A DNA stretch of 7,503 nucleotides from Bacillota bacterium. Its GTDB lineage: Bacteria; Bacillota; Clostridia; Christensenellales; CAG-138. The DNA is taken from NCBI GenBank assembly GCA_023458615.1, contig JAEWYV010000121.1:1-7503 (forward strand), given 5' to 3'. Of the stretch, positions 1-6,046 are shown piece after piece. The notes under the pieces are model-generated. The model was given only the letters and a program-made list of their open reading frames with translations. It had not been told where the DNA came from and ran no database searches. Both the position numbers and the translations under genes were made by a program. Position 1 is the first letter of the stretch. Each line of letters opens with the position of its first letter.

Positions 1-1421
1 ATGAAGCCCTCATGGAGAAATATCTCGAAACGTTCGAACTCAGCCGCGAAGAGATGCTGCAGGGTCTTTCCGTTGGCGTGCAAACCGGCGTCGTTACGCC
101 AGTTTGCTGCGTCTCCGCCGCCCAGAACATCGGCGTTGCGACGCTGCTGGATATGGTCGTTCGTTACCTGCCTTCGGCTGACCTTGCTAAGGTGCCGAAT
201 GCCAAGAGCGTGAAAACCGGCGCGGATGTTGTCGTTTCTCAAAATGGCAAGTTTGCAGCGCAGGTCATTAAGACCACGTTTGACCAGTTTGGTAAATATT
301 CAATCGTCAAGGTTTATCGTGGTTCGCTGGATATCAACGTTGCACCCTACAACAGCAACTCGGAAAAAGCGGAAAAACCGACCGCTCCCGTCATGCTGCG
401 CGGCAAGAAGACCGTTGCGGTGGACAAGCTCAACGCGGGCGACATCGGCGCGCTGCCGAAGCTGCAATATACGGTAACAGGCGATACGCTTTGCGATGCT
501 AGCGATCCGATCGTGTTTGACGAGATCGACTTCCCGAAACCCGCCATCTCCCTTGCGGTTACCGCAAAGAAGCAGGGTGAGGATGACAAGGTCATATCCG
601 GTCTCAACCGCATTAAGGAAGAAGACCCGACAATCCAGATTGAGAAGAACGCGGAAACAGGCGATGTGCTCATTCAAGGACTTGGCGAAATGCACATTGA
701 GGTTGTCTGCGGCAAGCTCAAGAACAAGAGCAACGTGGAAGCACAGCTGACCGACCCGCGCATCCCATATCGTGAAACAATTCACACCATGGCGGAGGCC
801 GAAGGTAAGCATAAGAAGCAGTCCGGCGGCAGCGGTCAGTACGGTGTGGTTCAGATGCGCTTTGAACCGGCGGATGAAGGCGTAGATTATGAATTCGTCA
901 ATGCGATCGTCGGCGGCGTGGTTCCAAGAGAATTCATTCCAGCCGTCGAAAAGGGCCTCAAGGAAGCGCTTGTGCATGGTGTTCTCGCGGGCTATCCAAT
1001 GGTCGGCATCAAGGCAACGCTTTACGATGGAAAATATCACCCGGTCGATTCCAAGGAAGTCGCGTTCAAATCCGCCGCCCGTCTTTCCTACAAGGCGGCC
1101 TGCGTGAAGGCGAATCCGACCCTCATCGAGCCAATCCACCGCTTCGAGATCTTTGTTCCGAGCGAATACGTTGGCGCGATCAGCGGAGACCTTTCCTCCC
1201 GCCGCGGACGTATGCTCGGCATGAATCCGGTAGATGGCGGCACCATCGTCGTTGCGGAAGCGCCGCTTTCCGAAATGTTTAAGTATGCGACCGATTTGCG
1301 CAGCATGACGCAAGCGCGCGGATCGTTTACCTCTGAGTTCATCCGCTATGAGGATGTGCCTTCCAACATCGCCAAGAAGATTATCGAAGCCGCGAAGAAG
1401 GAAGAGGAAGAGGAAGAGTAA
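1..1421 (+). CDS. Elongation factor G-like translation GTPase, C-terminal part (5' end outside window)
   Basis: This is a partial gene, open from the left edge. Codons are in frame from base 3, giving about 472 visible residues before TAA at 1419-1421, so roughly the first 200 residues (most of the GTP-binding domain) lie outside. The visible protein begins at the end of the G domain (EKYLETFELSREEM, then NIGVATLLDMVVRYLPS). It continues with domain II (KTTFDQFGKYSIVKVYRGSL), domain III (EEDPTIQIEKNAETGDVLIQGLGEMHIEV), domain IV (HKKQSGGSGQYGVVQMRFEP; GVLAGYPMVGIKATLYDG) and domain V (EPIHRFEIFVPSEYVGAISGDL, SSRRGRMLGM). EF-G drives GTP-dependent translocation on the ribosome in the cytoplasm. 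The divergent domain II and the surroundings (no tuf or ribosomal protein genes, but a strong terminator right after it) suggest a second EF-G paralogue rather than the str-operon copy. The C-terminus is an acidic tail of six glutamates after KK. Membership of the family is near certain; paralogue status is an inference. Confidence 0.93.
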   Translation, partial: EALMEKYLETFELSREEMLQGLSVGVQTGVVTPVCCVSAAQNIGVATLLDMVVRYLPSADLAKVPNAKSVKTGADVVVSQNGKFAAQVIKTTFDQFGKYSIVKVYRGSLDINVAPYNSNSEKAEKPTAPVMLRGKKTVAVDKLNAGDIGALPKLQYTVTGDTLCDASDPIVFDEIDFPKPAISLAVTAKKQGEDDKVISGLNRIKEEDPTIQIEKNAETGDVLIQGLGEMHIEVVCGKLKNKSNVEAQLTDPRIPYRETIHTMAEAEGKHKKQSGGSGQYGVVQMRFEPADEGVDYEFVNAIVGGVVPREFIPAVEKGLKEALVHGVLAGYPMVGIKATLYDGKYHPVDSKEVAFKSAARLSYKAACVKANPTLIEPIHRFEIFVPSEYVGAISGDLSSRRGRMLGMNPVDGGTIVVAEAPLSEMFKYATDLRSMTQARGSFTSEFIRYEDVPSNIAKKIIEAAKKEEEEEE

Positions 1422-1434
1422 GCAACTCCTGTTG

Positions 1435-1464
1435 CGGAGGGCGGGACACCCCGCCCTCCGTTTT
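1435..1464 (+). terminator. Rho-independent terminator after the EF-G-like gene
   Basis: There is a perfect 11-bp GC-rich stem (CGGAGGGCGGG at 1435-1445 with CCCGCCCTCCG at 1450-1460), an ACAC tetraloop, and a TTTT run at 1461-1464. It lies 14 bases after the EF-G stop codon. The U-run is short, but the stem is very stable, so this should end most transcription from the EF-G gene before the next gene. Confidence 0.9.
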
Positions 1465-1516
1465 CATCCTTTGAGCTTTGCCATTATCAACCGGAAACAA
1501 ACGGAGGAATCAAACC

Positions 1517-2029
1517 ATGCAGCCCATTACCGCAAGAGTAGACCGGCAGATCAAAAGTCTGTTCGATCTGTCATTCTGGAGTAGCATTGCAGTTATCGTT
1601 TTGATCGCTGTGAGTAACTTTGTCAATTATTATCGGGTCAGCGCGCAGAAAGATCCACTGGTGAAAGGCGCTTCTCCAAATCTGGTGCTTGTGGTGAGCA
1701 TTCTGCTGATTCTGTGGTTTGTCTACGGTTGTGTGGGGAATGTATTGGATAAACGCCGCTTGCTTCGCGCATTTATCACATTGCGTGATGATGGAGTGAG
1801 CGGACACGCGATTGCAAACCCGACCCTGCGTGATGAAGGCGAGGCGTTTTCTCTTGCATATGATCAAATCATTTCAGTGGATGCGATAGCGCTTGCTATC
1901 ACGAAAAAGCACAGCGCGCCTGCACTCCGTCTCAAAACAACAGATCGGGAATACATCGTTCCGGCAATTGAGAATATCAGCGATATCATGAAACGCATTT
2001 CAGAAAAAATTCCGCAAACTGTGGAGTAA
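1517..2029 (+). CDS. Uncharacterised two-helix membrane protein with a cytoplasmic PH-like tail
   Basis: I do not recognise this 170-residue protein. ATG at 1517 is chosen because GGAGGA (1503-1508) sits 8 bases upstream; an in-frame TTG at 1478 has no ribosome binding site. Two hydrophobic helices are visible at about residues 20-39 and 55-75, joined by a short loop. A basic stretch (DKRRLLR, about 78-84) suggests the remainder stays in the cytoplasm. Residues ~85-165 alternate short beta-like segments (ITLRDDGVSGHAI, FSLAYDQIISVDAIALAI, ALRLKTTDREYIVPAI) and end in a helix (ENISDIMKRISEKI). That layout resembles small bacterial PH-like domains that follow membrane helices, but this is a judgement from pattern only. 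It lies between two terminators with no clear promoter of its own, so it may depend on readthrough or a weak start. No function can be given. Confidence 0.8.
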   Translation: MQPITARVDRQIKSLFDLSFWSSIAVIVLIAVSNFVNYYRVSAQKDPLVKGASPNLVLVVSILLILWFVYGCVGNVLDKRRLLRAFITLRDDGVSGHAIANPTLRDEGEAFSLAYDQIISVDAIALAITKKHSAPALRLKTTDREYIVPAIENISDIMKRISEKIPQTVE

Positions 2030-2061
2030 GGTTAGAGCGTAATTTAGTCACAAAAGACACG

Positions 2062-2092
2062 AAAAAGTCAATTGCAAACGATTGGCTTTTTT
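2062..2092 (+). terminator. Intrinsic terminator after the membrane protein gene
   Basis: An 11-bp stem pairs 2062-2072 (AAAAAGTCAAT) with 2081-2091 (ATTGGCTTTTT), with one G-U pair at 2068/2085 and an 8-base loop. The right arm runs into a six-T tract (2087-2092). The A-rich left arm and T-rich right arm are typical of intrinsic terminators. The hairpin is AT-rich and so weaker than the one at 1435. The loop and right arm also hold the -35 region and spacer of the next promoter. Confidence 0.65.
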
Positions 2093-2100
2093 GTTATATT
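2072..2100 (+). promoter_or_regulatory. Candidate SigA promoter of the cytochrome b5-like lipoprotein gene
   Basis: TTGCAA (2072-2077) and TATATT (2095-2100) are separated by exactly 17 bases, matching 4 of 6 and 5 of 6 consensus positions. Transcription would start near 2107, giving a leader of about 47 bases to the ATG at 2154. AGGAG (2142-2146) lies 7 bases before the start codon. The surrounding DNA to 2140 is very AT-rich, as expected of a promoter. Confidence 0.55.
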
Positions 2101-2107
2101 CTAGATA

Positions 2108-2126
2108 AATAAGAGTAATTCTTATT
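2108..2126 (+). promoter_or_regulatory. Candidate operator: AT-rich palindrome at the lipoprotein gene's transcription start
   Basis: AATAAGA and TCTTATT form perfect 7-base inverted arms around a 5-base centre (GTAAT). The palindrome begins about 8 bases after the -10 box, where a bound repressor would block initiation. Laid over the 19-base Fur consensus (GATAATGATAATCATTATC) it matches 12 positions. AT-rich DNA gives such matches easily, so the Fur assignment is only a suggestion. There is no T-run after it, which argues against a terminator. Confidence 0.3.
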
Positions 2127-2153
2127 ATTTATTAAATATACAGGAGTTATTAT

Positions 2154-2618
2154 ATGAAAAAGTTTTTTATCTTGGTAGCAATGGTTACTGCACTGGGTTT
2201 ATTTGCCGTAGCATGTGCCAGCGGCGCGGCTGTGGTAGAAGCAACCGCTGCACCAGCGGTAGCAGAGGTCGTTATGGCGACCGATGAGCCAACCGCCACC
2301 ACCGCGCTGACCGCTTCGCCGACTCCGAAGGCAACCGCAACACCAACCGCAACCGCAAAAGCTGGCTCGGCAGCAGACGGAACATTGGAACTCACGCTGG
2401 ATCAACTCAAACAGTATGACGGGAAAAATGGTAATCCTGCCTATATTGCCGTGGATGGGATTATCTACGATGTGACGAATGTTCGCCAATGGAAAAACGG
2501 TGGACACGAGGGATATTCCGCAGGAAATGACTTGACGGATGCCATCAAGAACAAGTCACCTCACGGGACATCCAAGCTAAACGGCGTGCCCGTCGTTGGC
2601 AAGCTGATTGCCGGATAA
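2154..2618 (+). CDS. Lipoprotein with a cytochrome b5-like heme-binding domain
   Basis: This 154-residue protein begins with a lipoprotein signal: MKK, a hydrophobic stretch (residues 4-20) and AVAC, with Cys21 as the likely lipid-attached residue, so the product should be anchored outside the cytoplasmic membrane. Residues ~22-75 form a low-complexity Ala/Thr/Pro spacer (for example TASPTPKATATPTATAKA). Residues ~77-154 match the small bacterial cytochrome b5-like family: ELTLDQLKQYDGKNGNPAYIAVDG, IYDVTNVRQWKNGGH, AGNDLTDAI, SPHG and a final PVVGKL. The whole protein has only two histidines, His118 (GGH) and His137 (SPHG), which fits bis-histidine heme ligation, though ligand positions in this subfamily are inferred here. 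The domain may carry electrons or hold heme at the cell surface; no partner gene is adjacent. It is a single-gene unit with its own promoter and a strong ribosome binding site (AGGAG, 7 bases before ATG). Confidence 0.9.
   Translation: MKKFFILVAMVTALGLFAVACASGAAVVEATAAPAVAEVVMATDEPTATTALTASPTPKATATPTATAKAGSAADGTLELTLDQLKQYDGKNGNPAYIAVDGIIYDVTNVRQWKNGGHEGYSAGNDLTDAIKNKSPHGTSKLNGVPVVGKLIAG
2332..2358 (+). repeat. Short CAACCG-type repeat encoding the Thr/Ala/Pro spacer
   Basis: CAACCGCAA occurs at 2332-2340, and CAACCGCAACCGCAA at 2344-2358. The unit encodes alternating Ala-Thr residues of the lipoprotein's spacer. Such repeats can change length by slippage, and units of three or six bases would keep the reading frame, so spacer length may vary between strains. 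Confidence 0.5.
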
Positions 2619-2635
2619 ATAGGAATATATTCTTT

Positions 2636-2674
2636 CATAACAATCGCCCTGCGACATGCGGGGCGATTGTTATG
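2636..2674. terminator. Long hairpin between convergent genes, probable bidirectional terminator
   Basis: A 17-bp stem pairs 2636-2652 with 2658-2674, containing one T-G pair (2650/2660), with a GACAT loop. It lies 17 bases after the lipoprotein stop and 11 bases from the uvrC stop on the other strand. Neither side has a long T-run after the stem, but the outer arm itself is U-rich in the right-hand reading (ATTGTTATG). Its position between convergent ends supports termination in both directions. Confidence 0.7.
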
Positions 2675-2685
2675 TGAAATACGAA

Positions 2686-4554
2686 TTACTCCGTCGTAGA
2701 TCCCGATGATTCTTCTGCATCGGGATCTTTATGAAAGAAGTTATAGACCGATTCTGCGGTGCGGGTATCGATAGCTGGCACGGCGCTGAGCTCCTCAACT
2801 GTGGCGGATTTGATGGCATCGATGGTTAGAAACGCATCAAACAACGCGCGCTTACGCTTGTCTCCAACGCCGGGAACACTGTCCAGAACCGAGTAAAGTG
2901 CGTTTCGGTTATGCACATTGCGGTGATAGCTGATGGCAAAGCGGTGCGCCTCATCCCGCAGACGCTCGATGAGATGTTGCGGCGCGGAATTACGCGGCAG
3001 CTGAATCGTCGGCTCATCTCCGGGTAGATAGATGGTTTCGCTCAGCTCCGCAAGGCCGATGGTCGGCACAAAGTCCAGCGAGAATGACTCCAACACCTCC
3101 AGCGCAACTTGAAGCTGCGCCGGGCCGCCGTCCATGACAAGTAAATCGGGTAACGGCAAAAATCCCGCTTCCTGCTCCTCCGCTTTTTTGAACCGGCGGG
3201 TGAGTGCCTCACGCATGGCAATTAGATCGTTGCCGCCCGCATCTGCGCGGATGCGAAACCGGCGGTAAGCGCTCTTGTCTGGCTGTCCATCGGTAAAGAC
3301 GACCATGGACGATACCGTGTCGCGTCCCTGAATATGGGAGTTATCGAAGCATTCAATGCGTGTTGGTACGGTTTCCAGGCCTAGAATCGCGCTCAGCTGC
3401 GTCAGCGCGCCTTCGCCGCGCTCCCAAGCACGCTTTTGCAGGGAGGCATCCTTTTCTAGTAAATCTAAACAGTTGCGGTAAGCCATCTCCGTCAGCTTGC
3501 GTTTCTCACCGCGTTGAGGTCGATGCACCTCAACCTTGCGTTTGGCAAGCCCGCTGAGCCAGCCGGATATGGTCTCCATCTCTGTCGCATCCTGATAGAG
3601 CAATACCTCCGGCACAAATGTCACAGCCTCGGCATAGTACTGCGAGAGAAACGCGGAGAGGATGTCCGCGTCGGATTCTTCCACATCCGCATCCATTCGG
3701 AATTTCTCAGTTCCAATGACCTTGCCATTGCGAACAAACAGCGCAAATACAAGCGCGTTGGTGTCCAGCCGACCAAGGGCAAACACATCCAGCATGGTGT
3801 TGGTGGTGGCAATTACCGCCTGCTTTTCGTTCAGGCTGTCGATGGCGCGGATGCGATCGCGCAGGATTGCCGCTTTTTCAAAGTCCATAGCATCAGCGGC
3901 GGCGTTCATCTGCTCGTGCAAGGAGCGAAGAATCTCTGTTGTATTGCCGGAGAGAAATGATTGCACCTCGTCGATGAGCTTGTGGTATTCCGCGCGGGAG
4001 ATATTTCCGGAGCAGGGCGCGCAGCACTTGCCGATATGATACATCAGACAGGGGCGCTCGCGTCGCGCAATCATGCGCGCAATGTCCTTTTTACACTGAC
4101 GGATGGGATATTGCTCGCGCACCAGCGCAAGGCCATCCCGCAGGAGCAGGCCGGACAGAAACGGGCCAAGATACTTTGCGCCATCCTTCTTGACGCGGCG
4201 AACAACCTCTAATCGGGGGAAATCCTGTCGTAAATCCACACGAATGTAGGGGAAGTGCTTATCGTCCTTCAGAAGTATGTTGTATTTTGGCTTGAATTCC
4301 TTGATGAGGTTGGATTCGAGCGAAAACGCTTCGGTTTCGTTGGCGACACGAATATACTCAAAATCCGCAATCTGGCGAACCATTGCGGTGACCTTAGGCG
4401 GATGATTCTTGGAGGATTGAAAATATTGGCGTACGCGATTTTTGAGTGAAATCGCCTTGCCAACGTAAATGACCTCGCCGGACGCGTTAAACATCTTGTA
4501 AACGCCGGGCGAGGAGGGAAGTAATTTTAGCTTTTCTTCTATAATTTCATTCAT
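2686..4554 (-). CDS. uvrC: UvrABC excision repair system, subunit C
   Basis: This 622-residue protein is full length for UvrC, which makes both incisions around a bulky DNA lesion marked by UvrA and UvrB. The domains appear in order. A GIY-YIG nuclease at residues ~12-95 (GVYKMF, IYVGKA, Tyr19, Tyr30, Arg40, Glu75) makes the 3' cut. A four-cysteine cluster (Cys154, Cys169, Cys177, Cys181) matches the [4Fe-4S]-type spacing described for UvrC. A UVR motif at ~205-240 (MDFEKAAILRDRI) contacts UvrB. An RNase H-like nuclease at ~395-545 (ECFDNSHIQG with Asp404; LLVMDGG with Asp475; EAHRFA with His537) makes the 5' cut. Tandem helix-hairpin-helix repeats at ~555-606 (SVPGVGDKRKRAL) bind DNA. The second hairpin reads PAID rather than the usual PG-type turn. 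It is the last gene of an xth-maf-uvrC series. Its ATG has only a weak ribosome binding site and overlaps the stop of an upstream mini-ORF. Confidence 0.98.
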   Translation of the reverse strand: MNEIIEEKLKLLPSSPGVYKMFNASGEVIYVGKAISLKNRVRQYFQSSKNHPPKVTAMVRQIADFEYIRVANETEAFSLESNLIKEFKPKYNILLKDDKHFPYIRVDLRQDFPRLEVVRRVKKDGAKYLGPFLSGLLLRDGLALVREQYPIRQCKKDIARMIARRERPCLMYHIGKCCAPCSGNISRAEYHKLIDEVQSFLSGNTTEILRSLHEQMNAAADAMDFEKAAILRDRIRAIDSLNEKQAVIATTNTMLDVFALGRLDTNALVFALFVRNGKVIGTEKFRMDADVEESDADILSAFLSQYYAEAVTFVPEVLLYQDATEMETISGWLSGLAKRKVEVHRPQRGEKRKLTEMAYRNCLDLLEKDASLQKRAWERGEGALTQLSAILGLETVPTRIECFDNSHIQGRDTVSSMVVFTDGQPDKSAYRRFRIRADAGGNDLIAMREALTRRFKKAEEQEAGFLPLPDLLVMDGGPAQLQVALEVLESFSLDFVPTIGLAELSETIYLPGDEPTIQLPRNSAPQHLIERLRDEAHRFAISYHRNVHNRNALYSVLDSVPGVGDKRKRALFDAFLTIDAIKSATVEELSAVPAIDTRTAESVYNFFHKDPDAEESSGSTTE

Positions 4555-4608
4555 ACAAATTCTGCAAAAGTAATATTTTTAGCTTTTCTTCTATATTTCT
4601 CATTCATA
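4519..4608 (-). repeat. Imperfect direct duplication of the uvrC 5' end
   Basis: Bases 4519-4555 (first codons of uvrC) and 4568-4608 (just upstream of it) are near copies. Both contain the block TAGCTTTTCTTCTATA and end in ATTCATA on the + strand, differing by a few small insertions. The upstream copy therefore also carries an ATGAATGA start context on the minus strand. The two copies are offset by about 50 bp, which looks like an old tandem duplication that placed a decoy or leader start before uvrC. Confidence 0.75.
4551..4607 (-). other. Possible 18-codon mini-ORF overlapping the uvrC start (ATGA)
   Basis: In the duplicated copy, ATG at 4607-4605 opens a frame reading MNEKYRRKAKNITFAEFV and stops at TGA (4553-4551). 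That stop overlaps the uvrC ATG (4554-4552) in the ATGA arrangement often seen with translational coupling. No good ribosome binding site precedes the mini-ORF, and none precedes uvrC itself. It could be a translated leader feeding ribosomes to uvrC, or simply a by-product of the duplication. Confidence 0.25.
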
Positions 4609-4625
4609 ATTCATTGAAATAAATA

Positions 4626-5189
4626 TTAGATCACGATTTCACCCGCGTCGGTGAGCATTTGATACAGCATGGGAAGAGGCAGTCCGATGACGTTGAAGTA
4701 ATTACCCTCAACACGCTCAACAAACACGCCGCCTGGTCCTTGCACGCCATAAGCACCTGCTTTATCCAAAGGCTCTCCGGTTGCAACATAGCGCTCAATC
4801 TCCAGCTGTGTCATGGGCGCGAAGGTGACCGTTGTTTCGCAGTGCCGAACATCTGTCTTGCCATTTTTTAACACGGCAACGCCTGTAAACACAACATGCG
4901 TTTTGCCCTGCATGCGTGTAAGATACGTTTTTGCGACCTCGGGTGTATGCGGTTTGCCCAGAATATCGCCTTCCAAATAGACTATCGTGTCTGCGCCAAT
5001 CACGCAATCGTCGGGATGCAAATCGGCAACGGGCTGCGCCTTTTGTAGCGCGAGTGTTTTCACAAATTCGGCGGGGGGTAGGCCGTGCGGCTGAATCTCT
5101 TCCTCGCCGGAGGTTTCGATGATGTAGCGAAGACCGATCATGGAGAGCAGTTCTCGGCGGCGAGGGGAAGAGGAAGCGAGTATGATCAT
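4626..5189 (-). CDS. maf: Maf family nucleoside triphosphate pyrophosphatase (probable dTTP/UTP type)
   Basis: This 187-residue protein has the standard Maf length and motifs. Near the N-terminus is ASSSPRRRELL (residues 5-15), which binds the triphosphate. GADTIV (65-70) contains the likely catalytic Asp67. GKP (78-80) and HVVFTGVAV (98-106) follow, then GEPLDKAGAYGVQG (138-151), and NVIGLPLP near the end. Maf proteins hydrolyse nucleotides to the monophosphate and pyrophosphate, removing non-canonical or excess nucleotides, and over-production of some blocks cell division. GADTIV and the PLDKAGAYG motif point to the YhdE-type dTTP/UTP subgroup rather than the m7GTP (YceF) subgroup; this is an inference from motifs. 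GGGAG (5199-5195 on the minus strand) lies 5 bases before the ATG. The gene starts 23 bases after the xth stop, so the two are very likely co-transcribed, with uvrC following 71 bases later. Confidence 0.96.
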   Translation of the reverse strand: MIILASSSPRRRELLSMIGLRYIIETSGEEEIQPHGLPPAEFVKTLALQKAQPVADLHPDDCVIGADTIVYLEGDILGKPHTPEVAKTYLTRMQGKTHVVFTGVAVLKNGKTDVRHCETTVTFAPMTQLEIERYVATGEPLDKAGAYGVQGPGGVFVERVEGNYFNVIGLPLPMLYQMLTDAGEIVI

Positions 5190-5212
5190 AAATTCTCCCG
5201 TTTTTGATGATA

Positions 5213-5971
5213 TTATTCTGCGTCAATCTCAATCATGACCGGGCAGTGGTCGCTGCCGAGCACATCGGAGAGGATATAACTGTCCTTTACATGATCGATA
5301 AATCGCTCAGATACGATAAAATAGTCGATTCTCCACCCGGCGTTGCGTGAGCGTGCGCCTCCGATATAGCTCCACCAACTATAGGCTTCCGTCTTGTCGG
5401 GGTAAAAATGACGGAATGTATCGACAAACCCGTTTTCCAAGAGTCGCGTCATGCAGGCACGTTCCTCATCGGAAAAGCCTGCATTCATACGATTGGTCTT
5501 CGGGTTCTTCAGGTCAATTTCCTGATGGGCAACGTTGAGATCACCGCAGACGATGACGGGCTTTTTTGCGTCCAGCGCCTTGAGATAGGTGAGGAACGCA
5601 TCCTCCCAGCTCATGCGGTAATCAAGCCGCCTCAATCCGTCCTGCGAGTTGGGTGTGTACACGGTAACAAAATAGAACGTCGGGTATTCCAGCGTAATGA
5701 CACGCCCTTCGGTGTTGTGCTCTGCAAGATCAATGCCGTAGGTGACGCTGAGCGGCTCCTGCTTCACAAACGCTGCTGTGCCGGAGTAGCCTTTTTTCTC
5801 GGCGCTGTTCCAAAAGACGTGATAGCCATCTACCGTTCCGTCGAATTGCTCCGGCTGCATCTTCGTTTCCTGCAAGCCGATGATATCCGGCTGTTGCTCA
5901 TTTAAAAAGTCGAAAAATCCTTTGGTGATACAGGCGCGAAGGCCGTTGACGTTCCAGGAAATCAGTTTCAT
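5213..5971 (-). CDS. xth: Exodeoxyribonuclease III / AP endonuclease
   Basis: This 252-residue protein is full length for the ExoIII/ExoA family, which cuts DNA at abasic sites and trims 3' blocking groups in base excision repair using a divalent metal. The family's active-site blocks are all present: SWNVNGLRA (residues 5-13, Asn7), LQETK (33-37, metal ligand Glu35), VYTPNSQ (104-110, Tyr105), GDLNVAH (143-149, Asp144 and Asn146), WRIDY (213-217) and the terminal GSDHCPV (239-245, Asp241 and His242). The start is well supported: AAAGGAG (5985-5979 on the minus strand) is 7 bases upstream of ATG. It is the first gene of the leftward repair unit, with a near-consensus promoter 46 bases upstream of its start codon. 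The Gram-positive equivalent is often called exoA. Confidence 0.97.
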   Translation of the reverse strand: MKLISWNVNGLRACITKGFFDFLNEQQPDIIGLQETKMQPEQFDGTVDGYHVFWNSAEKKGYSGTAAFVKQEPLSVTYGIDLAEHNTEGRVITLEYPTFYFVTVYTPNSQDGLRRLDYRMSWEDAFLTYLKALDAKKPVIVCGDLNVAHQEIDLKNPKTNRMNAGFSDEERACMTRLLENGFVDTFRHFYPDKTEAYSWWSYIGGARSRNAGWRIDYFIVSERFIDHVKDSYILSDVLGSDHCPVMIEIDAE

Positions 5972-6016
5972 CGAAATACTCCTTTGCGCATGTTTTTGGT
6001 TACCTTAACTGGAAAC

Positions 6017-6045
6017 AATATAACATAACATCGTACGAATGACAA
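6017..6045 (-). promoter_or_regulatory. SigA-type promoter of the xth-maf-uvrC unit
   Basis: On the minus strand TTGTCA (6045-6040) and TATATT (6022-6017) are 17 bases apart, each matching 5 of 6 consensus bases. Transcription should start near 6010, giving a leader of about 40 bases. The -35 box ends two bases after the stop codon of the upstream acyltransferase gene, so the whole promoter fits into the 75-bp gap between the genes. I see no clear terminator for the acyltransferase gene here, so readthrough into xth is possible. Confidence 0.75.
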
Positions 6046-6046
6046 A

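Noticed and set aside
300..1313. A 337-codon open frame on the minus strand opposite the EF-G-like gene
   Set aside because: It is antisense to a clearly conserved coding region, shows no recognisable domain, and is explained by the codon bias of the real gene.
1478..1516. TTG start extending the membrane protein by 13 residues
   Set aside because: There is no ribosome binding site before it, whereas ATG at 1517 has GGAGGA at ideal distance.
2199..2507. Cysteine- and glycine-rich minus-strand frame opposite the lipoprotein gene
   Set aside because: Its composition mirrors the Ala/Thr/Pro codons of the lipoprotein spacer; no ribosome binding site or family match is seen.
3514..3960. A 148-codon open frame on the plus strand inside uvrC
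   Set aside because: It is an antisense shadow of uvrC; the uvrC frame has conserved nuclease and UVR motifs throughout this stretch.
5995..6012. Possible hairpin around GGTTACC and AACTGG downstream of the acyltransferase gene
   Set aside because: The arms pair over only about four bases with no suitable T-run, so it is not a credible terminator.
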